A stretch of DNA of 9,020 nt from Crocinitomicaceae bacterium (lineage in GTDB: Bacteria; Bacteroidota; Bacteroidia; Flavobacteriales_D; Crocinitomicaceae), in contig JALWLM010000523.1 in the NCBI GenBank assembly GCA_027084145.1, positions 1 to 9,020 on the forward strand. Direction: 5' to 3'. A program made the translations under genes and the position numbers. How positions within the stretch are numbered: the stretch's first letter is position 1; every line of letters starts with the position of its first letter. Shown piece by piece: positions 1 to 6,780 of this stretch. The notes under the pieces were generated by a model. The model did not search any database. It was not told the origin of the DNA and worked only from the letters and a program-made list of their open reading frames with translations.

Positions 1-91
1 TATTGCTGATGGAAAAGAATGACATTACAACTACGCATAGAGCTGTAAATAAACTTTTGCTTTTTGATAATCTATAAGACATAATTCTCAT
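1..91 (-). CDS. Start of an unidentified exported or membrane protein gene (3' end outside window)
   Basis: Only the first 30 codons are visible. An ATG at 89-91 lies 7 nt after the narJ stop codon, so this is the next gene of the nar operon; a second in-frame ATG three codons later is an alternative start. The N-terminus carries several Arg and Lys residues within the first 12, then a hydrophobic stretch (LFTALCVVVMSFF). This is the layout of a Sec signal peptide or of a first membrane helix. In E. coli this position is held by narI, the cytochrome b that anchors NarGH. The visible residues do not resemble the start of E. coli NarI as I remember it, which enters the membrane almost at once without this basic stretch. 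A c-type cytochrome, a NarI fused to a leader, a transporter or another periplasmic protein are all possible. Translation to the window edge is open. Function is not assigned. Confidence 0.6.
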   Translation of the reverse strand, partial: MRIMSYRLSKSKSLFTALCVVVMSFFSISN

Positions 92-98
92 TTTTAGT

Positions 99-812
99 TT
101 ATAAATCTTTTATAATTATTTCTTTTTTTTCTGCCGGAGCAGGTGTAGCACAAGATCCTTCACAATTAGGTAAAAAAGAACTTAAAGGATCTGTTTTTAC
201 TTTTTTATCTACAAACTTTTCTGTATTAAAATCTGCTTGAAGAACCTTGTACAAAGCATCAATGGCATACTGATAAGCATTTCTGTTTTGCATATCTTCT
301 CTTAACAAGACCTTTTGCTTTTTCTTTCTAACCTTTGTTTTTAGAGCAATTCTTGAAGCATCAAACTCTTTTAGCATCGATTCAATAGCAGGAATATACA
401 TTCGTACTACTAATTCTTCTCTGAATTCATTGTCTTCAAGCAAAGGAATTAAAGTTAGAGCATTAGGTAAATTGTCTGCCAATTCAACGCCTAAATCATT
501 ATTAACTTTTTCTTGTTCTTTTTTCATTTGGACTAAAAACTCCCCTCGTTTATAGTCTTCTGCATACAATACATATCCCAAATCAAGGTAGCAAATAGCC
601 TGGATATGAAAAGTCATACCAAATAGCTCTTCTACTTCATGAGAGTCTAAACTATTGATAATGTCTAAAAAACTTGAAAAAGAATTATAAGCCGAGAGAT
701 ATTTCTCTTTGAGAACATCGCCGCACTTATTTACTTGATCGATATATTTATCTGACGGATATCTGAATACATCTGCCAAGTAATTATAATGATTATAATT
801 CTTCATTTTCAT
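99..812 (-). CDS. narJ: Nitrate reductase molybdenum cofactor assembly chaperone NarJ
   Basis: This is a cytoplasmic chaperone of the NarJ/TorD/DmsD family. It binds apo-NarG and holds NarGH until the iron-sulfur and bis-MGD cofactors are inserted, and is not part of the final enzyme. The 237-residue helical protein is the usual NarJ length. Recognisable stretches are YKRGEFL near residues 87-93 and LADNLPNAL at 111-119, the latter matching the LADHLP stretch of E. coli NarJ. Position directly after narH supports the call. A strongly basic segment lies around 158-171. The C-terminal tail contains Cys217 and Cys221 (CEGSC) followed by an Ala/Pro/Lys-rich end; I do not know whether this is functional. 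The gap to narH is only 6 nt, which implies translational coupling. Two in-frame ATGs (at 812 and 806) could serve as start; the first is annotated. Product call is secure from sequence plus context. Confidence 0.93.
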   Translation of the reverse strand: MKMKNYNHYNYLADVFRYPSDKYIDQVNKCGDVLKEKYLSAYNSFSSFLDIINSLDSHEVEELFGMTFHIQAICYLDLGYVLYAEDYKRGEFLVQMKKEQEKVNNDLGVELADNLPNALTLIPLLEDNEFREELVVRMYIPAIESMLKEFDASRIALKTKVRKKKQKVLLREDMQNRNAYQYAIDALYKVLQADFNTEKFVDKKVKTDPLSSFLPNCEGSCATPAPAEKKEIIIKDL

Positions 813-818
813 TTAATT

Positions 819-2312
819 TTATAAACCTCTCGCAGGTCTTTCTTTAAATCCAAATCCTGTTTCTCCTTTAAAGTCTGCAGTTGCCTCTATCATTTCGATG
901 GACTCTTCTCTGTGAGCAGGAGGAATAACAAATCTTTCCTCAAACGTAGCTAAAGATGTTAATCCGTAAATATCATTAGCTGTTTTTTCATCAACTTTTG
1001 CTTTTTCCATTAACTCCTTAGCTTCTGCTTCTGTTAAGTCTCCAACAGTAACATTACGTCTGTGGTATTTTACACTCAACAGTTTTTCATATACCTCCAC
1101 AATTCTGGATGTGTCTCCATTTGAAAATAAAGAAGCCAAATATTTAACCGGAACCCTGTTTTGATCTACTTTCGGGAAGAGATCTTTAGAGACAGTTTCA
1201 TAATTTCCATTTGAATCCATTTGAGCCATTGCCGGCAACATTGGAGGAACATAGAATAAGTTCGGTAATGTTCTATATTCCGGGTGCAATGGTAAGGCAA
1301 TTCCCCATTCTTTTACAAATTTGTAAACAGGAGATTCTTGAGCCGCTTTAATCGTAGAGTCATGTACACCATTAGCTCTAGCTGCCTTGATTACCTCAGG
1401 GTCAAAAGGATCAACATAGATGTCTAAATGATTATCTAATAAATCAGCGTCAGATGATGCTGCGTATTTTTCAATCTTATCAGCATCATATAACATTACC
1501 CCTAAGTATCTGATACGTCCAACACAAGAATGCATACAAGCCGGTGCTTGACCACTTTCTAAACGAGGGTAACATAAAATACATTTTTCAGATTTACCAG
1601 TATTCCAGTTATAGTATGATTTTTTATATGGGCAAGCTGTAACACACATACGCCAAGCTCGACATCTTTCTTGATTGATTAAAACTACCCCGTCTTCACC
1701 TCTTTTATAAAGAGCTCCGGAAGGACAAGATGCTACACAAGCAGGGTTTAAACAATGATTACAAATACGAGGTAAGTATTGTAATGTCATTTTTTCTAAT
1801 TGGAACATTGCCTCTTGATCTGCGGCGTCCATGCCTTCTAAATTGTTGTCTTTACGAGCATAGTCGGGTGTACCACTTAAATCATCGTCCCAGTTAGGTC
1901 CGGATTTGATGTCAATAGGTTCACCTGTTATTAATGATACGGCTCTACCAATAGGTTGATCATTGCCTTCAGGGGCAGTAAACAAATCACTGTATTTATA
2001 TGCCCATGGATGGTAATAATCTTCTAGTTTAGGCATATGAGGATTGTGGAAAATGTTTTTTAATCCTTTTAATTTTCCAGCACCTCTTAGTTTGATTGAA
2101 TCCCCTTCTTTGATCCAACCTCCTTTGTATATTTCTTGGTCTTCCCATTTAGTAGGGTAACCTGTTCCCGGTTTTGTTTCAACGTTGTTCCACCACATAT
2201 ATTCCGCACCTCTTCTGTCTGTCCAAACGTTTTTACACGCGACAGAACAAGTGTGGCATCCGATACATTTATCAAGATGAAAAACCATTGAAACTTGTGC
2301 TCTAATATCCAT
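819..2312 (-). CDS. narH: Respiratory nitrate reductase beta subunit NarH
   Basis: NarH is the iron-sulfur electron-transfer subunit that passes electrons from the membrane subunit to NarG on the cytoplasmic side. All cluster ligands are present and fall at the same residue numbers as in E. coli NarH. The first set is Cys16, 19, 22 and 26 (CIGCHTC start). The second is Cys184, 187, 192 and 196. The third is Cys217, 223 and 227 with Trp220 in place of a cysteine (CRAWRMC), the mark of the [3Fe-4S] cluster. The fourth is Cys244, 247, 259 and 263. The stretch ALPLHPEYRTLP further on is also typical of NarH. At 497 residues it is slightly shorter than the E. coli protein (about 512), mostly at the C-terminus. 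No signal peptide is visible. It lies 36 nt after narG and 6 nt before narJ, in one operon. Intact and expected to be functional. Confidence 0.97.
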   Translation of the reverse strand: MDIRAQVSMVFHLDKCIGCHTCSVACKNVWTDRRGAEYMWWNNVETKPGTGYPTKWEDQEIYKGGWIKEGDSIKLRGAGKLKGLKNIFHNPHMPKLEDYYHPWAYKYSDLFTAPEGNDQPIGRAVSLITGEPIDIKSGPNWDDDLSGTPDYARKDNNLEGMDAADQEAMFQLEKMTLQYLPRICNHCLNPACVASCPSGALYKRGEDGVVLINQERCRAWRMCVTACPYKKSYYNWNTGKSEKCILCYPRLESGQAPACMHSCVGRIRYLGVMLYDADKIEKYAASSDADLLDNHLDIYVDPFDPEVIKAARANGVHDSTIKAAQESPVYKFVKEWGIALPLHPEYRTLPNLFYVPPMLPAMAQMDSNGNYETVSKDLFPKVDQNRVPVKYLASLFSNGDTSRIVEVYEKLLSVKYHRRNVTVGDLTEAEAKELMEKAKVDEKTANDIYGLTSLATFEERFVIPPAHREESIEMIEATADFKGETGFGFKERPARGL

Positions 2313-2320
2313 ATTGTATA

Positions 2321-2329
2321 GTATTAAGT
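2321..2329 (-). repeat. Leader element ACTTAATAC upstream of narH, copy 2
   Basis: The minus strand reads ACTTAATAC 8 nt before the narH start codon, inside the narG-narH gap. The same nine bases occur 9 nt before the narG start, and both copies are followed by an ACAA-containing spacer. No Shine-Dalgarno sequence is seen at either gene, so this could be a translation-initiation element. It could also be a chance match in AT-rich DNA. Confidence 0.35.
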
Positions 2330-2348
2330 GAGTTCTTATTATCTGTTA

Positions 2349-5300
2349 TTAATATTCTACTTTAGTCATTTTTCTAACCAATACGTGTGTATCTCTGTTT
2401 ACCCCAACAGGTCCCCAGTAATTAAAATGATAAGTAAATTGTCCATATCCACCACACATTAAGTTTGGTTTTAAGTGTACCCTTGTGAATGAGTTGTTCA
2501 TACCTCCACGTCTTGGTTCACCGTTTTTACCTCTTCTTATTTGTGATTTAGGAATGTTGTATGTTCTTTCAACGGCATGATAAACGATACAGACACCTTT
2601 TGGAATACGAGAAGATACGTTTGCTCGTGCTACATAAACACCGTGGTCGTTGTAAACTTCAACATGATCGTTGTCTTTGATTCCTAGTTCAGCAGCATCT
2701 TCTTCACTAATCCAACAAGGCTCATTACCTCTTGAAAGTGTTAACATTCTTAAAGTATCACCATATGTTGAGTGGATATGCCACTTACCATGAGGAGTTA
2801 AACAGTTTAACATCTTCGCTTTACCATCATTGACCGTTTGTCTTAAATCTCCATAAGCTTCCGGTGTAGGAGATGGTTTATATGTTGGTAGATGTTCTCC
2901 AAATGCAATATAAGCATCATGATCCAGGTAGAAATGTTGACGCCCTGTTAATGTTCTCCAAGGAACAAACATATCTACATTATAAGTATATGCCGCATAG
3001 GTTCTTCCATTGTGCATTAATCCGGACCATAGAGGAGAAGAATTATAACGTTTAGGTTGAGCTTGTAAATCTCTATATTCAATCTGAATTGATTTATAAT
3101 ATTCACCTAATTCAGCGATTTCTTTTACTCCAATTTTTTCAGCGGCATTTCTATAAGCTCTATCCGCTAATTTACCATTGGTTAGAGTAGAGAGTTTAAG
3201 AATTGCATTAATGGCTTCAACATCATCTTTTAAAGATGGATATTTTTCGCCATTTTCCCATACTTGAACATGTCCACCGTTTCTTTGCTCCAGCATCTCA
3301 TCGTATACATCCTCACACATGTAGTGGTTACCATGTGCTCCAAGTCCATTTTCTCTAATTCCTTTTCCTAAGGAAATAAATTTATCATAAATTTTAGTGT
3401 AATCTCGCTCTTTAAATATAATTTTATGCATTGTTTTACCCGGAATAGGATCACATTCTCCTTTAGACCAGTCTTGCATTTTTGTTTGAGCCATTTCATC
3501 TTTAGAATCATGAGAAAGCGGTAAGTTAACCACATCAGTCATCACATTAGGCAAGTATGTTTTTGCCATTTCTGAGACTTTAGCAGCTAATGATTGGAAT
3601 ATTTGCCAATCTGTTTTTGCTTCCCATACAGGAGGAATAGCTTCAGATAAAGGGTGAATGAAAGAGTGCATATCAGTTGAGTTGATATCTGCTTTTTCAT
3701 ACCAAGAAGCTGTTGGTAAAACAATATCGGAATATAAAGCAGAAGTGTCCATACGGAAGTTGATGTCAATAACCAAGTCCATTTTCCCTCTTGCTGCTTC
3801 TTTTTTGTATTCAATATCGCTAACAATATCTCCGGCCACTTCATCAGCAATTTTATTATTATGAGTTCCTAGGTAGTGGTCTAAGAAATACTCGTGTCCT
3901 TTTGCGGATGTTCCTATGGCATTACCTCTCCAGATAAACCAAACTCTAGGGAAGTTGACTTCTTCATCCGGTTGAACAACAGCATGTTTTAGCTGACCTG
4001 TTTTTAATTGTTCAACAATATAGTTTTTCATCGCTTCTTCTGTCGTATGACCGGCAGCTTTAGCTTCTTTTACAATGTCAAAATTAGATTTATTGTATTG
4101 TGGATAATAAGGCATCCAACCATTTCTAACTGCCATTACCGCCCAATCAGCAGTGTGCATATTGGCCACTTTATTATCGGGAGCGGAGTTATAATATTTT
4201 TGGTTTCCATCATATCTCCATTGAGAAGAATTGATGTAATGCCAAATAGGTGTTTGTTGTAAACGTGGAGCGGTTCCCCAATCTTTAGAACTCATTATTG
4301 TTGACCAAGAATCCATCGGAGCCAATTTCTCTTGTCCCACGTAGTGATTCATTCCTCCTCCGTTTTTACCGTTACATCCGGTTAACATTTGTGCCATAAT
4401 CGCTGAACGGTAAATTAGATTTTCATGGAACCAGTGGTTGATACCCGCACCAACAATTACCATACAAGCTCCCTCTGTTTTTTCTGCTGTGATAGCCCAT
4501 TCACGAGCGAGTTGAATAACCTCTTTACGACCAATTCCTGTGAAAATTTCTTGCCAAGCAGGAGTGTATGCGGCATCTTTATCATCATAAGAGGCAGGAT
4601 AATCTCCTTCGAGTCTTCTATTGATACCATACTGTCCCATAATGATGTCATAAATAGTAGCAACCGGCACTTTGTTACCGTTAACATCAGTTATATAACG
4701 AACAGGAATTCCTCTTTTGGTTTTTTTGTCTAACCCGTATTCTACAAACTCTACTTGTAAAACACCATCATTTTTATTGATTAACGTTAACTCAGGATCA
4801 TAATCTTTTCCTGTTTCTCCATCTTTAAAGAGAAGATTCCATTTTCCTTTTTCGTCTTGCCATCTAAATCCGGTTGTTCCCATTGGTACCACTAAATTAC
4901 CGGTATTGGCATCATAATTTAAGAATTTCCAATCTCCGTTTTCAGCGTTTTTATGGTCGGCTAACTCATTAGCCCTCATCATTTTTCCCGGATGATAAGC
5001 GCCATCTTTTTCCTCTAATTTAACCAAGAAAGGACAGTCTGTAAAACGCTTAATATAATCGATAAAGTAAGGTGTTTGTTTATCAACATGGAATTCTTTT
5101 AAGATAACGTGAGTAACTGCCATCCAGAAAGCACCATCAGAGCCTGCATGAACAGGAATCCACTGATCAGCATGCTTAGCCACCATACTAAAGTCAGGAG
5201 ACATTACTACTGTCTTTGTTCCATTGTGTCTTGCTTCTGAGAAGAAGTGGATATCAGGAGTACGAGTCATACCCAAGTTGGCCCCCATAGAGACAATAAA

Positions 5301-5996
5301 CTTAGACTTATACCAGTCCGCAGATTCACAAACATCGGTTTGTTCTCCCCAAATTTCAGGGAAAGCATTAGGTAAGTCGCAATACCAATCATAAAAAGAA
5401 AGGTTTACTCCTCCCATTAATTGTAAATAACGAGCTCCTGCAGCATAACTTAACATACTCATTGCCGGAATAGGAGAGAACCCGATGATTCTATCCGACC
5501 CGTATTTTTGAATTGTATATATGTTTGATGCGGCGATTAATTCAACAACCTCATCCCAATGTACTCTTCTAAATCCTCCTTTACCTCTCGCTCTTTGATA
5601 TCTCGCTCTTTTTTCTTTATTTGATTGTAAGTTCGCCCAAGCTTTTACAGGATCTCCTCCAGCCTTTTCTTTTTCTTCTCTAAACAAATCAATTAACGCT
5701 CCTCTGATGATAGGGTATTTTACTCTGATAGGGCTGTATAAATACCAAGAATAAGAGATTCCTCTTTGACACCCTCTAGGTTCATAAGGAGGTACCTCTT
5801 TATTAAACTGCGGGTAGTCCAGTTGTTGCATTTCCCATACAACGACACCGTCTTTAACATGGATTGCCCAAGAGCAACCTCCCGTACAGTTTACACCATG
5901 TGTTGATCTAACAACCTTATCATATTGCCATCTGTTTCTGTAAAATTCTTCCCATTTTCTTGTTTTCGGGGAAATTATATCTTCAATCCAACTCAT
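2349..5996 (-). CDS. narG: Respiratory nitrate reductase alpha subunit NarG
   Basis: NarG is the catalytic molybdoenzyme subunit (DMSO reductase superfamily) that reduces nitrate to nitrite using bis-MGD. The N-terminal FS0 cluster ligands are His33, Cys37, Cys41 and Cys76. They carry the same His/Cys spacing as E. coli NarG, offset by 16 residues because the N-terminus here is shorter. The active-site stretch YDWYCDLP puts Asp207 at the place of E. coli Asp222, the protein ligand to Mo. Long blocks such as IPAMSM, GEQTD, IVGAG, GGGMNHYVGQEKL, YSDIVLPTASWYEK and the C-terminal NRDTHVLVRKM are also family-typical. Length is 1215 residues against about 1247 in E. coli. No twin-arginine leader is seen at the start (MSWIEDIISPKTRKW), so this is the cytoplasm-facing type, which needs nitrate import. 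It follows the cytochrome c gene by 31 nt and precedes narH by 36 nt. No frameshift or missing motif was found. Confidence 0.98.
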   Translation of the reverse strand: MSWIEDIISPKTRKWEEFYRNRWQYDKVVRSTHGVNCTGGCSWAIHVKDGVVVWEMQQLDYPQFNKEVPPYEPRGCQRGISYSWYLYSPIRVKYPIIRGALIDLFREEKEKAGGDPVKAWANLQSNKEKRARYQRARGKGGFRRVHWDEVVELIAASNIYTIQKYGSDRIIGFSPIPAMSMLSYAAGARYLQLMGGVNLSFYDWYCDLPNAFPEIWGEQTDVCESADWYKSKFIVSMGANLGMTRTPDIHFFSEARHNGTKTVVMSPDFSMVAKHADQWIPVHAGSDGAFWMAVTHVILKEFHVDKQTPYFIDYIKRFTDCPFLVKLEEKDGAYHPGKMMRANELADHKNAENGDWKFLNYDANTGNLVVPMGTTGFRWQDEKGKWNLLFKDGETGKDYDPELTLINKNDGVLQVEFVEYGLDKKTKRGIPVRYITDVNGNKVPVATIYDIIMGQYGINRRLEGDYPASYDDKDAAYTPAWQEIFTGIGRKEVIQLAREWAITAEKTEGACMVIVGAGINHWFHENLIYRSAIMAQMLTGCNGKNGGGMNHYVGQEKLAPMDSWSTIMSSKDWGTAPRLQQTPIWHYINSSQWRYDGNQKYYNSAPDNKVANMHTADWAVMAVRNGWMPYYPQYNKSNFDIVKEAKAAGHTTEEAMKNYIVEQLKTGQLKHAVVQPDEEVNFPRVWFIWRGNAIGTSAKGHEYFLDHYLGTHNNKIADEVAGDIVSDIEYKKEAARGKMDLVIDINFRMDTSALYSDIVLPTASWYEKADINSTDMHSFIHPLSEAIPPVWEAKTDWQIFQSLAAKVSEMAKTYLPNVMTDVVNLPLSHDSKDEMAQTKMQDWSKGECDPIPGKTMHKIIFKERDYTKIYDKFISLGKGIRENGLGAHGNHYMCEDVYDEMLEQRNGGHVQVWENGEKYPSLKDDVEAINAILKLSTLTNGKLADRAYRNAAEKIGVKEIAELGEYYKSIQIEYRDLQAQPKRYNSSPLWSGLMHNGRTYAAYTYNVDMFVPWRTLTGRQHFYLDHDAYIAFGEHLPTYKPSPTPEAYGDLRQTVNDGKAKMLNCLTPHGKWHIHSTYGDTLRMLTLSRGNEPCWISEEDAAELGIKDNDHVEVYNDHGVYVARANVSSRIPKGVCIVYHAVERTYNIPKSQIRRGKNGEPRRGGMNNSFTRVHLKPNLMCGGYGQFTYHFNYWGPVGVNRDTHVLVRKMTKVEY

Positions 5997-6005
5997 AATT
6001 GTTGT

Positions 6006-6014
6006 GTATTAAGT
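6006..6014 (-). repeat. Leader element ACTTAATAC upstream of narG, copy 1
   Basis: The minus strand reads ACTTAATAC 9 nt before the narG start codon, within the 31-nt gap after the cytochrome c gene. It matches the copy before narH exactly and is followed by a similar A/C-rich spacer. Its role is unknown. Only its position relative to two start codons suggests a translational function. Confidence 0.35.
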
Positions 6015-6027
6015 TTTAAAATTTCAA

Positions 6028-6582
6028 TTAAAATTTAGCGTCAATAGCGCTGTGTTGTCTTCTAAAAATATCTTCTTTGACCATTCCTCTTTTTCTATCC
6101 TTCCAAATTAGATGTGCTAATATGAACAAGATAATAAGCCCAACGCTTCCTCCAATTATAAAATAGCTGAAACCGCTTTTTTCTGTTTGAGCGTCTTTTG
6201 TAGCACTTGTATACTCAAAAAATGCAGATAATGCATCGAGTTCTTCTTTTGTTATTTTTTTATTTCCATAAGCTTTTTTCATTGCTGCATTAGGCAAACT
6301 TTCTGCAAAAACAATAGCGGTAGCACCATTTACTCCGGTTAAATCTTTTGCATATCGCCCTCCGGGAATTGATAACTGATCATTTGTAACATTATGGCAT
6401 GTTATACAAGACGGACCTCCGTTTTTAAAACGAACAGACCCTTCAAATAGAGCCATTCCTTTTTTTGCCTGGTTAGAAAGAGCTGTTTCTTTTTGAGACA
6501 CTTCAGCTTTTAAGAATGTAGCACATAGGAAAGTGCCTATAAACAATAGACCAACCTTTTTAATTAGTGTTTTACGATTCAT
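6028..6582 (-). CDS. Membrane-anchored monoheme cytochrome c, first gene of the nar operon
   Basis: This 184-residue protein has three parts. Residues 1-26 form a Sec signal peptide with a basic start and a hydrophobic core, with probable cleavage after LKA. Residues about 35-125 are a class I-like cytochrome c domain with one heme site, Cys59-x2-Cys62-His63; Met101 (NAAMKKAYG) is the best candidate for the distal iron ligand. Residues about 138-160 form a membrane helix. The last 24 residues are rich in Lys and Arg and should lie in the cytoplasm. The heme domain should therefore sit in the periplasm, tethered to the inner membrane. Thermus thermophilus also has a cytochrome c gene (narC) ahead of narGHJI, where the product belongs to the nitrate reductase complex. 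That protein is a diheme cytochrome, so equivalence is inferred from position only. A role in electron transfer to or from the nitrate reductase is likely but not proven. Confidence 0.9.
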   Translation of the reverse strand: MNRKTLIKKVGLLFIGTFLCATFLKAEVSQKETALSNQAKKGMALFEGSVRFKNGGPSCITCHNVTNDQLSIPGGRYAKDLTGVNGATAIVFAESLPNAAMKKAYGNKKITKEELDALSAFFEYTSATKDAQTEKSGFSYFIIGGSVGLIILFILAHLIWKDRKRGMVKEDIFRRQHSAIDAKF

Positions 6583-6623
6583 TATGATTTGATTTTAATT
6601 ATCATTAGTAATAAACTTCATTA

Positions 6624-6631
6624 CAAATATG
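6624..6631 (-). promoter_or_regulatory. Candidate -7 promoter box of the cytochrome c-nar operon
   Basis: The minus strand reads CATATTTG, one mismatch from the Bacteroidota -7 consensus TAnnTTTG. Transcription would start about 5 nt downstream, near 6619, giving a leader of about 36 nt. No TTG-type -33 box exists at the usual spacing; that place is taken by the Fnr-type palindrome, as expected at an activator-dependent promoter. The box itself is a short AT-rich match, so confidence is moderate. Confidence 0.45.
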
Positions 6632-6649
6632 AATGTAATAAACATTTTA

Positions 6650-6671
6650 TTTTATGATTTGAATCATAAAA
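6650..6671. promoter_or_regulatory. Proximal Fnr/Crp-type operator
   Basis: This is a perfect inverted repeat with 9-bp arms (TTTTATGAT and ATCATAAAA) around a 4-bp spacer TTGA. Its 14-bp core matches the Fnr consensus TTGAT-N4-ATCAA at 8 of 10 positions; both outer bases differ. The centre at 6660.5 lies 41.5 bp upstream of the start site predicted from the -7 box, the classic class II activator position. The Crp/Fnr-family gene next door is the obvious candidate to bind it. The palindrome is seen directly; its function is inferred. Confidence 0.65.
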
Positions 6672-6714
6672 CGGAAAATTTTGGTTAAAAAACGATAAAA
6701 AAATATCTGAGAAG

Positions 6715-6728
6715 ATGATTTATATCAA
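6715..6728. promoter_or_regulatory. Distal Fnr/Crp-type operator
   Basis: ATGAT-TTAT-ATCAA matches 9 of 10 specified positions of the Fnr consensus TTGAT-N4-ATCAA. Its centre at 6721.5 is 61 bp further from the operon than the proximal site, about -102.5 from the predicted start. It could bind a second regulator dimer, or serve a different family member. It lies 42 nt past the regulator's stop codon and outside any gene. Confidence 0.5.
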
Positions 6729-6756
6729 CAATATGATAAATAATCGGTTAAAGAAG

Positions 6757-6780
6757 TGAAAAATAAAAACTTATTTTTCA
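6757..6780 (-). terminator. Possible weak terminator hairpin at the end of the regulator gene
   Basis: TGAAAAATAA (6757-6766) and TTATTTTTCA (6771-6780) are perfect reverse complements with a 4-nt loop. The stem includes the regulator's stop codon and last two sense codons. It contains only one G-C pair, and the following minus-strand sequence (CTTCTTTAACC) is only moderately T-rich, so it is a poor intrinsic terminator. It might instead protect the 3' end of the transcript. No other terminator is apparent before the nar promoter. Confidence 0.35.

Noticed and set aside
2349..2400. Possible truncation of the NarG C-terminus, as it is about 30 residues shorter than E. coli NarG overall
   Set aside because: The conserved NRDTHVLVRKM block is present at the end. 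The difference is explained by a 15-16 residue shorter N-terminus and the absence of the variable tail.
3587..3850. Minus-strand frame of 87 codons within narG, which could suggest a frameshift or nested gene
   Set aside because: The main NarG frame is continuous and conserved across this stretch, so this is only a shifted reading of the same DNA.
4008..4733. Plus-strand open frames of 84 and 102 codons opposite narG
   Set aside because: They run antisense to a fully conserved NarG coding region, show no recognisable domain, and have compositions expected from its complement.
6584..6605. ATGAT and ATCAT half-sites just before the cytochrome c start codon, which could suggest a third Fnr-type operator
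   Set aside because: The half-sites are 12 bp apart (7 bp if the internal TTGAT is used) instead of 4 bp, and they lie downstream of the predicted start site in a very AT-rich leader.
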